DNA of 64,000 bases from Rosa chinensis (GCF_002994745.2 NC_037092.1:6252501-6316500), one strand, 5' to 3'; shown: positions 48,173 to 60,975, numbered from the stretch's first letter. Notes: generated by a model not told the origin, from the sequence alone. Numbers and translations are program-made.

Positions 48173-49210
48173 AATTCTACAGCAAGTTCTTCTCCTCCTT
48201 ATGATCAACCGTTCAGGTTATATTTGTAAAAATGATGATCTACTTGGACAATCTAGGAAGAAGAAAAAATCTCAATTCTACGAAAAATCCAAAAGTGGCT
48301 GATTCCATATCTGTCAAAGTCTCAGAGATAAGAATCTTCGAAGTATTTTGTCTAATTTCTTGTATTTTGTAATGTCTTGTCTTTTTTGCAGGGTTAATTA
48401 ATTTGGTTGGTTGGTATGGTGGGAAGTAAATAGCCATGGATTTCACTGCAATCACCGCTCCAGAGGAGCTCAAGCTCAAGCTATATATTTATACATTGTA
48501 GCAGAAAAATGGCAGATTCTGGGCTACTATTTCCAGGCTGCATGCTTGTCTTAGCACAGAAATATAGACGTTAGAGATTCCAATACACACACACACGTTG
48601 GGAGCCCTAGTCAAAAGGTGTGCTTCTTTCCTCTTTTTATACAAAATCAGAGAGATGCGTTTGAGTTGCTGTTTATGGCTCCATTACTGGATTACTATGA
48701 ATCAAGCAATAGGTTAGAAAAATTTGATTCATTGGATCTTTTAGGAATCAAACATGACCTGTTTGAATAAATGCTCCAAAGGTAGAGCTTTATTTGCATG
48801 TCTAATCTGTTTTCGACTGTCAAACTTGATCTGAGATGATTGATGGATAAATATCTAGACTTATATTAAAATGACTCGAGTGCTGAATTAGTTCTTGCAC
48901 AGTGGTTGTGTTCCTTTAGTTTAGTTGTGCATTGATGCTGTTTGGAAATTCGTGTGGTTAGTTTGTATGTTTAGTATACTTGCTTGTTCACCCAAAAATG
49001 AAAACTAGATGATTTTCAATTAGTAAGTGCATACCCTTTTATTTGTTCCAAAAGAGCAGGAACAATCAAGTCAATATATAATGATCAATATATAATGATT
49101 AAGCATCAGCAGACTCATTAGAAATTGTTAAGACTTCGGATATAATGATTTATTGATTAATTTCAAGATTGATCTTTCAAAATGAAACTGCTTACAGCAT
49201 ATGACAGTTT
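48173..49210. other. Intergenic between O-methyltransferase copies
   Basis: About 1 kb. The right part (49080-49210) resembles 46.75-46.9 kb (AAGCATCAGCA, ATAATGAT, TTTCAAGATTGAT words), so the duplicated unit included 3' flanking DNA. No gene. Confidence 0.6.
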
Positions 49211-50442
49211 CTAAGGATAAACTTCAATAAGGGACCTTAAACCAAAGATGGGTGTTATCTTGTATTTGCTGAAACCAGCCTCCAGAAAGAGCTTTTCCCA
49301 CTCTTTCTCACTTCTCTCTCTTCCGGTCACCACAACCATCATCAACATGTCAAAGAAGAGCTTTGCTTCAATTGATTCGTGCTCGTCTTTCTCCGCGTTT
49401 ATCACAATGTCTATGATAATAACCTTTCCTTGGCCATTGCCTGGAATGGCTTCCCTGCATTTCTTCAGAACCTTCAAGCATTCCTCGTCGTTCAAAGCAT
49501 GTAAAGTTAACTGCATTTTATCAATTTTGTCACCAATTTACACAATCATTTACATGTGTGTAATCAACCATCTTATAAATCATAAACACAAAGCATGATG
49601 GTATATACACTAGCCAATAACACTTACTGACATTTTGTGTAAGCCAATAACTGAAGAAGTGACAAATTGCATACCTTGAGCAGGATAGCATCAGCTGGAG
49701 GAATAGCATTGAACATATCACCTGCAATGAACTTCAAATTCGCACTATCCGGCAAGTCAGCAACAACTTGTGGAAGTTCAAGAACTGTGCAATTCAAGCT
49801 GGGGAAAGCCTCACAAAGGATCCTAGCAACTTTTCCAGAACCACCTCCTACATCAACTAAAGAAGTCAACCCCTCAAAGATTGGCTTGCAGTCTTTGATG
49901 ACCAAGTTCATCATTCCGGAATCACTGGCCATTGCTTCATTGAAAACACTGTTGAATTCAGGGTTTTTGTCTCCGTATTCCCAAAATCCCATCCCATGTG
50001 CAGTCTCAAACGGTGTGAGCTCGTTCCCTCGGAACCAATTTCCCAAAAACTGCCATGGGGTTGCAAAAGCTGGATCAAACATCCCCAGAGCAAACGGTAA
50101 CAAACTCGGGACCTTGTTTTTCAGGAGGAGCCTAGAAGACGGTGTAAGATCATAGGCCTCTTCCTCTTGTTCATCATGATTCTTACAGACTTTTTTCGTA
50201 GCAAAGAAACCAGAGTGTACCATCAGACGCATGAGCCGCTGCACGTAGCCAGATTTAGCTGGGTGAAGTTGAAGTGCTGTGACCAATTCCTGTAGAGTAA
50301 TGGCTTGGCCATGGCTGTTAATTACGTCTGGTATGCCTAGCTGAACTGCACACTTGAGTGACATAGAACTCACGAAGTTGAATATGTGTTTGTACACATG
50401 AGATTGAGCTTGGAACAAGTCCTTTGCTTCATTAGAATCCAT
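49211..50442 (-). CDS. Class II O-methyltransferase, orcinol/resveratrol OMT-like, copy 2
   Basis: Exons 49675-50442 (256 codons) and 49211-49510 join to 355 residues, collinear with copy 1 and differing at only a small share of positions, so the pair is a recent tandem duplicate. The SAM loop reads DVGGGSG (197-203). The catalytic segment reads LTLHALND (257-264). It shares the two Trp-to-Leu changes with copy 1 and in addition has Asp261 replaced by Ala and Ser263 by Asn. His260 is kept. The Asp after the catalytic His is strongly conserved in the family, so activity may be changed or lost, although the frame and both splice sites are intact. Confidence 0.92.
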
Positions 50443-51051
50443 AATTGATGATTCTACAGCTAGTTCGTCTCCTCCTTATGAAACTACTTGGCTTATATAA
50501 ATATATCCTGAGCTGCTGAAAAATTCTGAGAAGAAGAAAAGTCTCAATTCTGCAATGATCCAAAAATCAACGATTCCATTTGTCAATGACCTTTGAAATA
50601 TTGCTAAACAGGACAAAGACCTTTCTTTCTTTCTCATCCACTTACGTGTTTGGTGGAGCGAACCATGACTTTCTATCCGGTGGTGATGTGTAGACTTTCA
50701 AGTTTGAACCTCGTCAAAGGTGGAGAGGGATTTTTTTTTTTTTTTAAATGATTCTCATCGCAACCACCCAATACCAAAACCCAGATTGATTGCAAGCACA
50801 GGCAGTTTCATTAAAATGTAAAACATACAAGCATAAAACTTTAACAAACACAGCAAGACATAAATTGTGGAAAATAAGCCATTTTCATTGATAAGATAAA
50901 CCCATTACATCACATTAAGCTTCTGATCTACATCTCTAAACAACCATCTAAACCATAATACCATACGAAACTCAAAATAAACGTAGACATTTCATCAAAC
51001 ACATTATCTTCCAAATACTACTCCATCTGTACTAAACCCTTTGATTCAAAC
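50443..51051. other. Intergenic: OMT copy 2 promoter, H3 3' side
   Basis: Contains a T17 run near 50730. The part right of about 50.8 kb is probably the H3 3' untranslated region. No gene. Confidence 0.5.
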
Positions 51052-51582
<531 letters not shown>

Positions 51583-51645
51583 TCATAGCCGTTGGTTTGT
51601 TTTGGGGAATGGACGGCTGTGGCTGCGTGTTGGGTTGGTTTTAGG

Positions 51646-51663
51646 TGCGGATCGGTGACGTGG
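51646..51663 (-). promoter_or_regulatory. Type I histone promoter element (proximal)
   Basis: The minus strand reads CCACGTCACCGATCCGCA. The published Type I element of plant H3/H4 promoters is CCACGTCANCGATCCGCG, a hexamer joined to a reversed octamer; only the last base differs. It is linked to S-phase expression. Confidence 0.85.
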
Positions 51664-51802
51664 CGTGTTTCTTTGCGCGGGTTTCGAAAATTTATGCGGG
51701 AAGTGTGAATTGGGATTGGTCGTCGATGCGGTTTGGAATGGACGGGTGGGATTTGATGAGAGGGGTGGCACGCGGATTGCGGATTGGGGTTGGGAGGAAG
51801 CG

Positions 51803-51820
51803 CGAGGATCGGTGACGTGG
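51803..51820 (-). promoter_or_regulatory. Type I-like histone promoter element (distal)
   Basis: The minus strand reads CCACGTCACCGATCCTCG, one mismatch to the Type I consensus. It lies 157 bp further from the gene, in the same orientation as the proximal copy. Confidence 0.8.
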
Positions 51821-52739
51821 CGGGGTTCGGCTTTGGGAAATGGGAAGGTTATGGGATGGGCTTTACTGTTGTAGCCCAGAGAGGTAATTCTAAATTAAAG
51901 TGATTTTGGATGAATTTCTACTCCAATTCCTATTCAATATGGGAAGTTCAATATTGTTGACAAATGAGAGTAGAAGTCTAATGTTTATTGTCATGGAGAG
52001 ACTGAATCTATGCACCTTTTATAAATTTTTTTCAAAGGGTTTGTTGTTTGGCATGATATGTTGGAAATTTTGATTGTGTATTTCAAAATACTCTGTGTAA
52101 CTCTCAATTTATTGGAAAATACCATATATTTATTTTAAAACGTTACTAATTCATTATACTCATAATATTATAGCATATTAAAGTTACGAGAGTTTCGATA
52201 TTCCAATAACTATCTTATTAAATTTGCATTATATCTCTAAGCCTTTTCATCTACTATATATACATGTCACTTCTTGGTCTTACACACACAACAAAATTCA
52301 TTATCTTTTATAGTTCTCTCCATAGTTGTTTCTCTAGTGAGTTCATATATATTTTAGAGGGTGCTTTATTCTTGCTCTTCCATAATGTCAAAGGAAAAAA
52401 TCAAGCATTTAGAGGATCCAAGTTTACTAATGTACACTTACAAGGATTAACAGTTATTATACCCAGGAGGGTAGGGCGCCACTAACCTGCTACACGGAGA
52501 CATTATCTCCGAGTGATGAAATCTACTCTTACGGGTAGTGTTTACACGCCTCAATCTTAAACTCTTTTTAAATGATTAGTCCTCTAAAAGCCTACAAATC
52601 CAATAGATTAGTGTTACGATTCTTGTTATTATAGTCCATTATCACAATGAAATGATGAATATTATTTGTTATTAATATATTATTTTGTGTGATTTTGTAG
52701 GAGAATCAAAATCTAGTGTACACGTAGGATCCATCTACC
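51821..52739. other. Intergenic, no gene seen
   Basis: AT-rich sequence. A plus-strand frame at 52264-52485 has no known motif. The stretch around 52470-52550 (GGCGCCACTAACC, then TATCTCCGAGTG) looks repeat-derived but was not identified. Confidence 0.45.
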
Positions 52740-53588
52740 AAATTTTCCAACATGATATTGTTAAGCTGTTTCTGTCGCATAACATTTACTCTAAACTGGG
52801 AGAATTTAATTACTGCTAATATTCTACAGCATAATTGTGAGTTTCTTGGCTTTGCTTTGTCCCAGCTCCCATTCTCCCAATTATTTTCCTTCACTTGTTG
52901 GTTTTTATGGAAGTGGCAAAATAAGAACATTTTTTATGGTCCTTGTAATTATATTGCTATAATCTTTCAATACATTTATGAATGAAGTAAAGGCAACTCC
53001 AAAAACCAAACTAGTGAATCTAATAGAGTTGAATACTTAAACTGGCATAAACCAAGTCCCGATCATGTTAAACTCAATGCGGATGGTACTAGGAATACTG
53101 GATGGTTTGATTGGAGTTTGGGGGGGTTGAGAGATAGGATTTATGAATTTATGAGGAACATTTACCATTGTAAAGTGTTGCAGGCTAAAGCTTCGGCTAT
53201 GCTAACTGGCATGAAGCTTGCTTTTGAGATAGAAATCACTCATATTGAAGTGCAGACTTATTATATGACCATGAAGCAGCTAATGTTTAGGGATGATGTT
53301 GATCTCTATCCTTCTTTTTTTTTCTTTTTCTTTTTGAGAATGGACCTCCATCCTCTTGGTACTATTTTGACAAACTGCAATTCCTTGCTTCTTTCCTTTA
53401 ATTCATACTCATTTCAGCATGTGCATAGGAAAAGAAATATGGTTGCTGATGGCTTTGTGAAGAAAAGTGTGGCTTCTAGCAAAGTATTATGGCCTATTGT
53501 TAAGCAATCAGTAACAGTAGGAGAAAAACCAACTTTATGCTCTCGTATTCACACAGTACGTCTTCTTTTTTGGGAAAAAAAAAAAAAC
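52740..53588 (+). mobile_element. LINE 3' end remnant (linker and RNase H) with poly(A)
   Basis: Plus strand. 52752-52985 gives WFLWKWQNKNIF, the kind of Trp-rich segment seen just before the RNase H domain of plant LINEs. Then come stops, then KPSPDHVKLNADGTRNTG (first RNase H Asp), LQAKASAMLTGMKLAF, and FQHVHRKRNMVADGFVKKS near the domain end. An A13-14 run at about 53574-53587 is the poly(A) tail. A pyrimidine-rich insertion (53313-53336) interrupts it. Not functional. Confidence 0.8.
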
Positions 53589-54180
53589 TAAAACATAACA
53601 CAAATTTATATTAATATTTGAACAAGCTAGATTGTAGGTTTCAGATCTCATACTTAGGAAATTGACAGAGACGTTTAAAATCCTCAAGGAACCAAGAGTC
53701 AGTTTTTTGTGTTCATATTACATCAAGTTGAATGAGTCCACATTTAGTCCAGAGATTTTCTTAGAAAGACACCATTAGAATCCGAATATTTAAAAAGAGA
53801 GACTAGCTAATACCACTAAACTATATATAGGATAAAAATTTTCCGATGCTACCAGCAGCTATTGTCTTTTATAGAATGAGCCATAAATAACAATCCATAC
53901 GGCAACTACAGGCAAGAATTAGACAATGTAACTATATTAAACGGATTCAAAATGATATATACAAATCTATCCAATATAAAAGGTGCAGCAAGAGACTGAG
54001 GTGCTATAAAGAAGTTTGAAGTGGCTGCTTATTGTCACATATGGAAAGAAACTACTTCAATGCCGGCAACAATTGCCGTCCCCTGAAATAAGTAATGACA
54101 AACTTTCAGTGAAGAACTTGTCATACACGTTTCCAGGCTAGACTTGTTCGGAACACCACTAAGGCTCCATGATCTCGATC
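53589..54180. other. Germin-like gene promoter region
   Basis: No gene. AT-rich promoter sequence of the germin-like gene to the right. Confidence 0.5.
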
Positions 54181-54188
54181 TATAAATA
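54181..54188 (+). promoter_or_regulatory. TATA box of the germin-like gene
   Basis: TATAAATA, 106 bp upstream of the start codon, followed by an AC-rich leader. Confidence 0.75.
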
Positions 54189-54293
54189 CAGAGACACATG
54201 CTGGTCTCAATCCACAATTATATCAAGTTTCCTTGCTTTCCAAGCTAAAACAAAGTTTGTCCAAAAAGAAAAAAAAATTATTCCAAAGTTCCA

Positions 54294-55082
54294 ATGGCCT
54301 CGCAGTTTCTATTGTTAGCATGCCTTGCTATAACAGCTTCCATTGCTCTGGCATCTGACCCAAGTTCTCTTCAGGATTTCTGTGTGGCTGATCGATCAAC
54401 CTCAGGTAACTAGCTATAATAATTAATATTCTAGCTTATAAACATGTGATTGAATTTCCCAAATAGAAATACATAGTTGATATAATCAATTAATTAGCAC
54501 TGGTTAGTAATGTTTCTGATGCATTTTGGACATAATCAAATATCAGTACTGGTGAATGGACATGTGTGCAAGGACCCCAAGCTAGTTGTCGCCGATGACT
54601 TCTTCTTCAGTGGACTTCACCTAGCAGGCAACACATCAAACCCTGCCGGTTCACGTGTGACCCCGGCAAACGTAGCCCAGATTCCAGGACTTAATACTCT
54701 TGGTATCTCCCTTGTTCGTATCGACTATGCACCATGGGGCATCAATGCTCCACACACTCATCCTAGAGCCACTGAAGTCCTAACAGTCCTAGAAGGGAGC
54801 CTCCAAGTGGGTTTTGTCACCTCCAACCCTGAAAACAGACTTATCACAAAGGTGCTTCAGAAGGGCGATGTGTTTGTGTTCCCAGTAGGACTTGTGCATT
54901 TCCAGCACAATGTTGGAAATGTTAATGCGGTCGCCATTGCAGCTCTGAGCAGCCAAAATCCAGGTGCTATTACCATTGCCAATGCAGTGTTTGGATCAAA
55001 GCCTGCCATTTCTGCTGATGTTCTTGCGAAGGCATTCCAAGTCGACAAGGACACAATCTACGATTTCCGGTCCAAGTTCTAG
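54294..55082 (+). CDS. Germin-like protein (cupin), secreted
   Basis: Apoplastic cupin glycoprotein; germin-like proteins bind Mn and some have superoxide dismutase or oxalate oxidase activity. Exons 54294-54405 and 54547-55082 join (phase 1) to 215 residues. A signal peptide covers about 1-20 ([15 protein letters not shown], then [13 protein letters not shown]). Cys30 and Cys45 form the conserved N-terminal disulphide. Germin box 1 [14 protein letters not shown] supplies His107, His109 and Glu114; box 2 [18 protein letters not shown] supplies His155. Asn66 (NTS) is a glycosylation sequon. It belongs with true germin-like proteins rather than the ABP19/20 group; the sub-family is not certain. 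The start is the only ATG giving a signal peptide. Confidence 0.96.
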
Positions 55083-55685
55083 ACTCCAACTTGAAACCTT
55101 TCAAAATGGGCTTGACATTCGGTTCATTTGAAGTGCGCACAATGTTTTACTGTTCATTTAGCACTACGTACAATCATGTTCAGTCTGATTCTTCGTTTGA
55201 TTCTTTTACTTCAAGAGTGTGATTTGTTTCTGATCACTCAGTGATCCATGTTATGTATGAATTGGTTTGATTCTATTTCTCCATAAGGCCTGTCGATTTA
55301 TTTGATGCCTGCCAGTCTTCCCTTCCACATGTTATGTATGAATTGGTTTGATTCTATTTATCCATAATGTATTTTATTTATTTCATAATTTATTTTGAGG
55401 TTTATTTTTATTTTGTATTTATTGCAGTTTTATGTTTTATATATATGATCATTGTTTAACCGTTATATGGTTAATGAGGCTAATGATGATCATGATAGAA
55501 TCTGGTTCCTCTAAAGTGAGGAAGACATAAAGTTACGTCAATTTCATAAAATCTAGATGCTCCATATAATCTAACGGACTTAACAGTTACACATCACTTC
55601 ACCACCAATTTTTGAGATTTTAGTCTAAACACCATAACTTGCCGTTAACTTGAGGAAACAAAAAAAATTAGAGCTAATACTTTTG
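55083..55685. other. Germin-like 3' flank with repeats
   Basis: A direct repeat of about 40 bp (CATGTTATGTATGAATTGGT and on) occurs at about 55247-55286 and 55328-55368. The part 55490-55634 is an inverted copy of 57619-57761. Confidence 0.65.
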
Positions 55686-56811
55686 GGGTCTTGCTATTTA
55701 AACCCAGCAAATTTCTAAGTGTACCCGGCATTTTAAATATTATCTTATATTTCCTGTTTTACCCCTATTTAAATAAACCCAACAAACATTCTCCATCACC
55801 ATCTTCAAGGTTGAGAAACTGGAAATGTGAAACACATCAGTGTTGAAATCTTTAGTAGCAACACTTGGTGTTGGGATTGTTGGCTGATCGAGTTGGTGGT
55901 TTGATGTAACATTTAGACTTTAGTCGTCAGCTTGTGTGATTTTTGATTCTAATGCCAGCTATTCCAAATGGTAGGAGGATTTAGGATATATAGCAACTCT
56001 ATAAATGAATCAGGCAAAAATACACAGGCGGCTAAGCCTGCCCAAAACAGAAAAATCCGGCCAATACCCAACCTGATGTTCACAAAGACTTCTTAAACAA
56101 ATTAGGCTGACTACATGCATCAGCTTTGGAAAAGCCGGCCTGTAACAGTTGAGGCATAGCAGATCTAAATTTCACTATAAATATGGCTCTAATTCTGCAC
56201 AGTGTCTACAAACCATTACCAGGCTAGCATAGCCTAAACCACACAAAGTTGATTCTTTAGAAAACTGAGATTTACATACAAAGCAAAAATGGCTATGGCT
56301 ATAACAACAAAGTGTGCATGTTCCTCAATGTGGCTCCTCTGATGTCCTCATCATCATCTCCGCTGAGAGCAGACAACAAGGCATTAATGCCACTAAGTGA
56401 TTCTACAAGACCAGAACAATTGATAATCAAGATCAGGGAGTATATGTTTATACTGTTTTATATATGTTTAAATTTACAAATTGCATGCTTTGGTGGTGTA
56501 GATGGGAATGGCAAGCCAGAGTGCAACAACTCGATGTTACACACAAGCTGACGACTAAAGTCTAAATGTTACATCAAACCACCAACTCGATCAGCCAACA
56601 ATCCCAACTCCAAGTGCTGCTACTAAAGATTTCAACACTGCTGTGTACTTATGATGTTTCACAGTTCCAGTTTTGCAACCTTGAAGATGGTGATGGAGAA
56701 TGTTTGTTGGGTTTATTTAAACAGGGGTAAAACAGGAAATATAAGATAATATTTAAAATACCGGGTACACTTAGAAATTTGCTGGGTTTAAAACTTTAAA
56801 TAGCAAGACCC
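55686..56811. mobile_element. DNA transposon with long inverted ends, possibly carrying a captured gene fragment
   Basis: Ends GGGTCTTGCTATTTA and its inverted copy. The inverted arms run about 260 bp each (55686-55960 and 56540-56811) with few mismatches. The 8 bases TACTTTTG flank it at 55678-55685 and 56812-56819, a target duplication of hAT or short MULE length. The roughly 570-bp interior is not inverted and looks gene-like: a TATA-type CTATAAATA near 56177, a leader, then ATGGCTATGGCTATAACAAC at 56289 followed by a broken, Ser-rich frame (56312-56551). No transposase is present. Confidence 0.75.
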
Positions 56812-56819
56812 TACTTTTG

Positions 56820-58158
56820 TCTCACATAAAGGAAAGTAATTCCTTTGTTTTTTCCATGAGAAGGGAAAAGAAATTTTTCAACAGCAATCTATTCTAATGT
56901 TTGGTAAAGTAGGAAAATTATCGGGAAAGTTGTTAAAAAGTTTGTAAATAATGTAATAAAATAATATGTTGTGAGTAATAAATGCAAAGAAATAATGAAG
57001 GAAAGTGATTCACTTGGGGTTTGGAAAGAACCACTTTCCCCCTTATGTTCCTTTCCTTCAAGAAAAGATTTTCTTTCCTTTTGCACCCCAAACGCAAGAA
57101 ATGAACAAGTTTCTTTTTCTGATGCTTACTTTCCGCAAACGAAACATGGCCTTGATGTAAACTTCCTCCTTCACGTGTCAAAATTCTTTCTCTATGTTGC
57201 ATAAAGCAAACGCAACATTCTCTATGCTTCTATGGAAACTAGTCCATGGTTGAAGAAAATCTTTCTAAGATCATTGGTTTGCAAGTCTTAATGATCATAC
57301 ACGATTATACTAAAATTATATTGATAATTAAACTCCATTGAGGTAGTTGATAAAGCAAGATCATTCAATCATCTAGGAGTGGGACAAACCAAGGACTTCA
57401 CTTTAGCAAATGGGGGTATTTGTTGATAAGGATTTCATAAATTTGTAGAATTTAAAGTTTAACTCTTTTAACTCTGATGGTTTAAAGTTTTTTTTTATTG
57501 AAACTCGAAATGGATGCAGTTGCATGATTCAAATTATTTTCTTTTCTTCAACCATGGATGAGTCTTCATGGAAAGAGCAAATTGAGCAGTGTAGCAAAGG
57601 AGAAACAGCAAGTTGGCTGTGTTTAGACTAAAGTTCTAAAAAAATAATGGTAGAGTGATGTGTCAATTGTTTGGACCGTTAAATTATATAAAGCATCTAG
57701 ATTTTATGGAATTGACGTAACTTCACGCTTCCTCACTTTAGAAGAGCTGGATCCGTCATGATAAGTGTGACATATATAAGGGTGCATGGTTATAGTTGGA
57801 AGGCACAATGTGTGGTTTGAACTTGGAAGACATATGGTTAAACAGATTGTCAGATACAAAATGTTGAGATGGTCAGATACATATATAAGGGATATCGTGA
57901 GAAGGAAAATGTTTCCATCATAATGCAACCACTCTAGCACAACACTCTATCCACTTAAAGTCCTCTTACATATTGTACATATATCTATTTTAAGTATACA
58001 CTGTTTTGAGTACGGGTGATTAAGGTTCAAAAGATTTTGGCCTCCATAGATTGTTGTTTATGCCTGCGTTCATTTTCACCACTGTCCTTGATGATATAAC
58101 TGGAACTGCTCGTCCTATAAGTGTCGTGACATCTGCTATCTCTTAGTTTTTTTTTTTT

Positions 58159-58189
<31 letters not shown>

Positions 58190-59189
58190 TTTGGGGATTG
58201 TCTAGGGCCCCATTTTACCAAAAAAAGAAAATTTTGGAAGTTTATAGGTATTCTCAACCTTGTTTACTTCTATTTGATGTTCTAACACATTAGGATTCAT
58301 AATGGTTAACTTACCGTAACAATAATAGATTAATGTATAGATGTAGCGAGTAGACTAGTTTATAAAAAAAGTAAATTGATTTCATGTATTAGTAGACTAG
58401 CTTGGCTTTTTCTCATACCCGTCTACTCTAAATCGAACATACATTTGTATTAAACTAGTTTATTTGATGTATGAATATATTAATGTACAGTAGACAAATC
58501 TACCATAAAAATCTTTTAAGCCACATTTAGTTATTGGAAAATAAAGTAATCCATTTGTCTTTCCCATGGGATGAAAATTAAATTTTCCATGAACTTTCCA
58601 TTTTAGTGTTGGTAACATAAGGAAGCTAATTAGGAAAGTTGTCTGAAAATTTGTAATTAATGAAATGTGAGTTATAAATGCAAGGAAAGAGGGGGAATGG
58701 GTGAATGGATCCCTTGGAGTATGGAAGGAAATGTTTTCCCCTTTAAGGAATGCTAGCAACCTTCTCCTCCAACTTTTCCCTTTCTAACTTCGCCATCATT
58801 GCATGCCATGTGTATTTCATTATCTCCATTATCTAAAAAATTTAAATAATTAATACAATTAAAATACAAGTTTTCACTTCCCCTCTTTACCCTTATTTAA
58901 TTTTTCATGTATTTAATTAAGTAATTAATTTCAGTTTCTCACTTTTTTTTTTCCCTTTTGTGAATCCTTTTTATTTACAAGTTATATTACTCTTGTAGGC
59001 TTATGTGCGTATTTACATTAGAAATATGTACATATATATATATATATATTTAAGAACATATTTCAAAATTTTGGCCAAAAAAAAAAAACCGAATTGAAAC
59101 TAAAGAAATAGCCAAACGTTTGCTTTTGTTATATACATATATCAAAGATAATACACACACACACACACACACACATCCAATTCAGAGCG
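56820..59189. other. Repeat-rich intergenic region
   Basis: 56829-57075 and 58530-58745 are diverged direct copies of one dispersed repeat (shared words such as GGAAAGTTGT, ATAAATGCAA). 57619-57761 is the inverted partner of 55490-55634. A T22/G21 homopolymer junction lies at about 58147-58189, an AT microsatellite near 59032 and (AC)n at about 59153-59175. No gene. Confidence 0.5.
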
Positions 59190-59556
59190 ATGCCTCGCTC
59201 TGAAATTTCATAGCAAGGTTAGAGTTTAGGGTTACTTTTCGGTCGCATATCCGCATCTCGATCGGCATCTTGATCGTTCAGTTTTTAGGTACTAACGTAT
59301 AGATCACTTCTGCAAAATTTCAGCAAAATTGATGATCTATAAAATATCTAACTCATTCAAACCAATGGACAAACTAAATATATCCAACCTGAACTGTACT
59401 AGCTTTAAGGCAGTTATCAATGCCTTAACGACCATCAATTTGACTAAAATTTTGCAAAGATAATTTATACATTAGTACCTAAAAACTGAACGGTTGAGAT
59501 GCGGATATGTGACCGAAAAGTGACCCTAAACCCTAACTTAGACATCGCTCTCGATA
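59190..59556. mobile_element. Foldback (hairpin) element
   Basis: The left half, from GAGCGATGCCTCGCTCTG through ACTTTTCGGTCGCATATCCG to GTTCAGTTTTTAGGTACTAA, is matched in inverted order by the right half. The match continues into the centre (GCAAAATTT...TTGATG), so almost the whole 367 bp folds back. No coding capacity. The target duplication is not clear, because (TC)n and (TA)n repeats follow at once. Confidence 0.7.
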
Positions 59557-59559
59557 GGA

Positions 59560-59604
<45 letters not shown>

Positions 59605-60975
59605 GGAGAGAAAGAGAGAGAATTTATATAATCATCTAATTTAATATGTATTCTAACGAAAAAAAAAAGTTTGTAGCTACCATGTGTCTATGTCAGTGAG
59701 CTTTACCATTTTGTTTTCTATTTATTTTTTTCTTTTTGTTTTTTTGTGGGTTTTATATGAAAAAAGATGTCCAAAAAACATAAAAACTCAGTATTATGGA
59801 ACATGACCAAATAAATAAAAGAAAAATTTTGGTTGAAAAACTTAGGAAATATAAGAAATGCAAAAAACGTTAGAAAAAAATTAGAAAAACAAAAGAGTCA
59901 AGAGTTTTTTTTTTTGCATATTAATAGAGAGCATTTAATAAGGTCAAACATAAATAAAGGGTAAAACAGGGAATAAAATTAGTTGGTTTTTCAAGATAGT
60001 AAATATACTAGGCCCGCTCACCTGCGGGACGAAAATAAAGGGACAAAACGGGACAAAACCATCCCAGCCGTTGAATCTTAATTCAGTTGATCAAACGGAC
60101 AAAACGGCAAACCATTAAAACAAATTTTTTTTTAACCTATTATCCAATCCCGTTTAGTCTCAACCAAGACTCTACGTTCAGTCTTGGGTTCTTCCTCCTC
60201 CCTTGTCTCCACGTTCAGTCTTGAGTTCTTCCTCCTCCCTCGCCTCCCATATACCATTCTTGATTCATCCTCATCCTCATCATCATAAGATTGGCCTATC
60301 TTGAAGGTATTTTTCTTAGATTTTACTCTCTCTCGATTTTAGGGTTTTTTTTTTTTTTAAAAATTTTTTCTCTTCAGTTTGGGTGAATCATGGAGCCATC
60401 GTATTTTGTTTGATGATTTCATTTCTGGTGTTATGATTTGATTGTCGAAATTTTGGTATTCTTTTGCAAGTATTGATTTTGCTGGGATATAGAGTTGGTC
60501 AAAAGAAATTGAAAAAAGGTCAATACTTTTTGTCCTGACTTTTTGTCCATGGAATGGATTGAATCATTGAATAGGAAGCCTCATTGACCCAAAAAGGTCA
60601 ATACTTTTTGTCTTGGTTTCATTGTCTTAATTTTGATTTCATTCTCTGTCTCACGGTCAAAGTTTCTGCTTTTTTTTTTCTTTTTTTTAAAAATCTTTTT
60701 CAAGTAGGGCAATATGTTAATTCAGAGCACTAAAATCTCAAATGGTCAACATAGATTTGTTTAATGAGGAGCTCATGGCTTCACACAATTTTGTCGTCAA
60801 AATGCAATTCCATACATGAAGAGCTCAATTATAATATAAGTAAAATGCTTGAATTGAAATTGTGTTTAGTTTTTAACTTCTTTTTTATTAGTGTTATGTC
60901 TTTGACTCTGTTATGGTGAAATTCTAATTATAGCTGTGTTTGTACAGGGTGTTTGTAATATAATGCTATAGCTTT
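59557..60975. other. Upstream region and likely 5' untranslated intron of the FAR1-related gene
   Basis: (TC)n and (TA)n repeats to about 59610, then AT-rich sequence. From about 60010 the composition changes. A CT-rich leader (TTCTTCCTCCTCCC repeated) ends at CTTGAAG|GTATTT near 60307, and TTTGTACAG at about 60947 is a good acceptor just before the coding start. A leader intron of about 640 bp is therefore likely. Confidence 0.5.
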
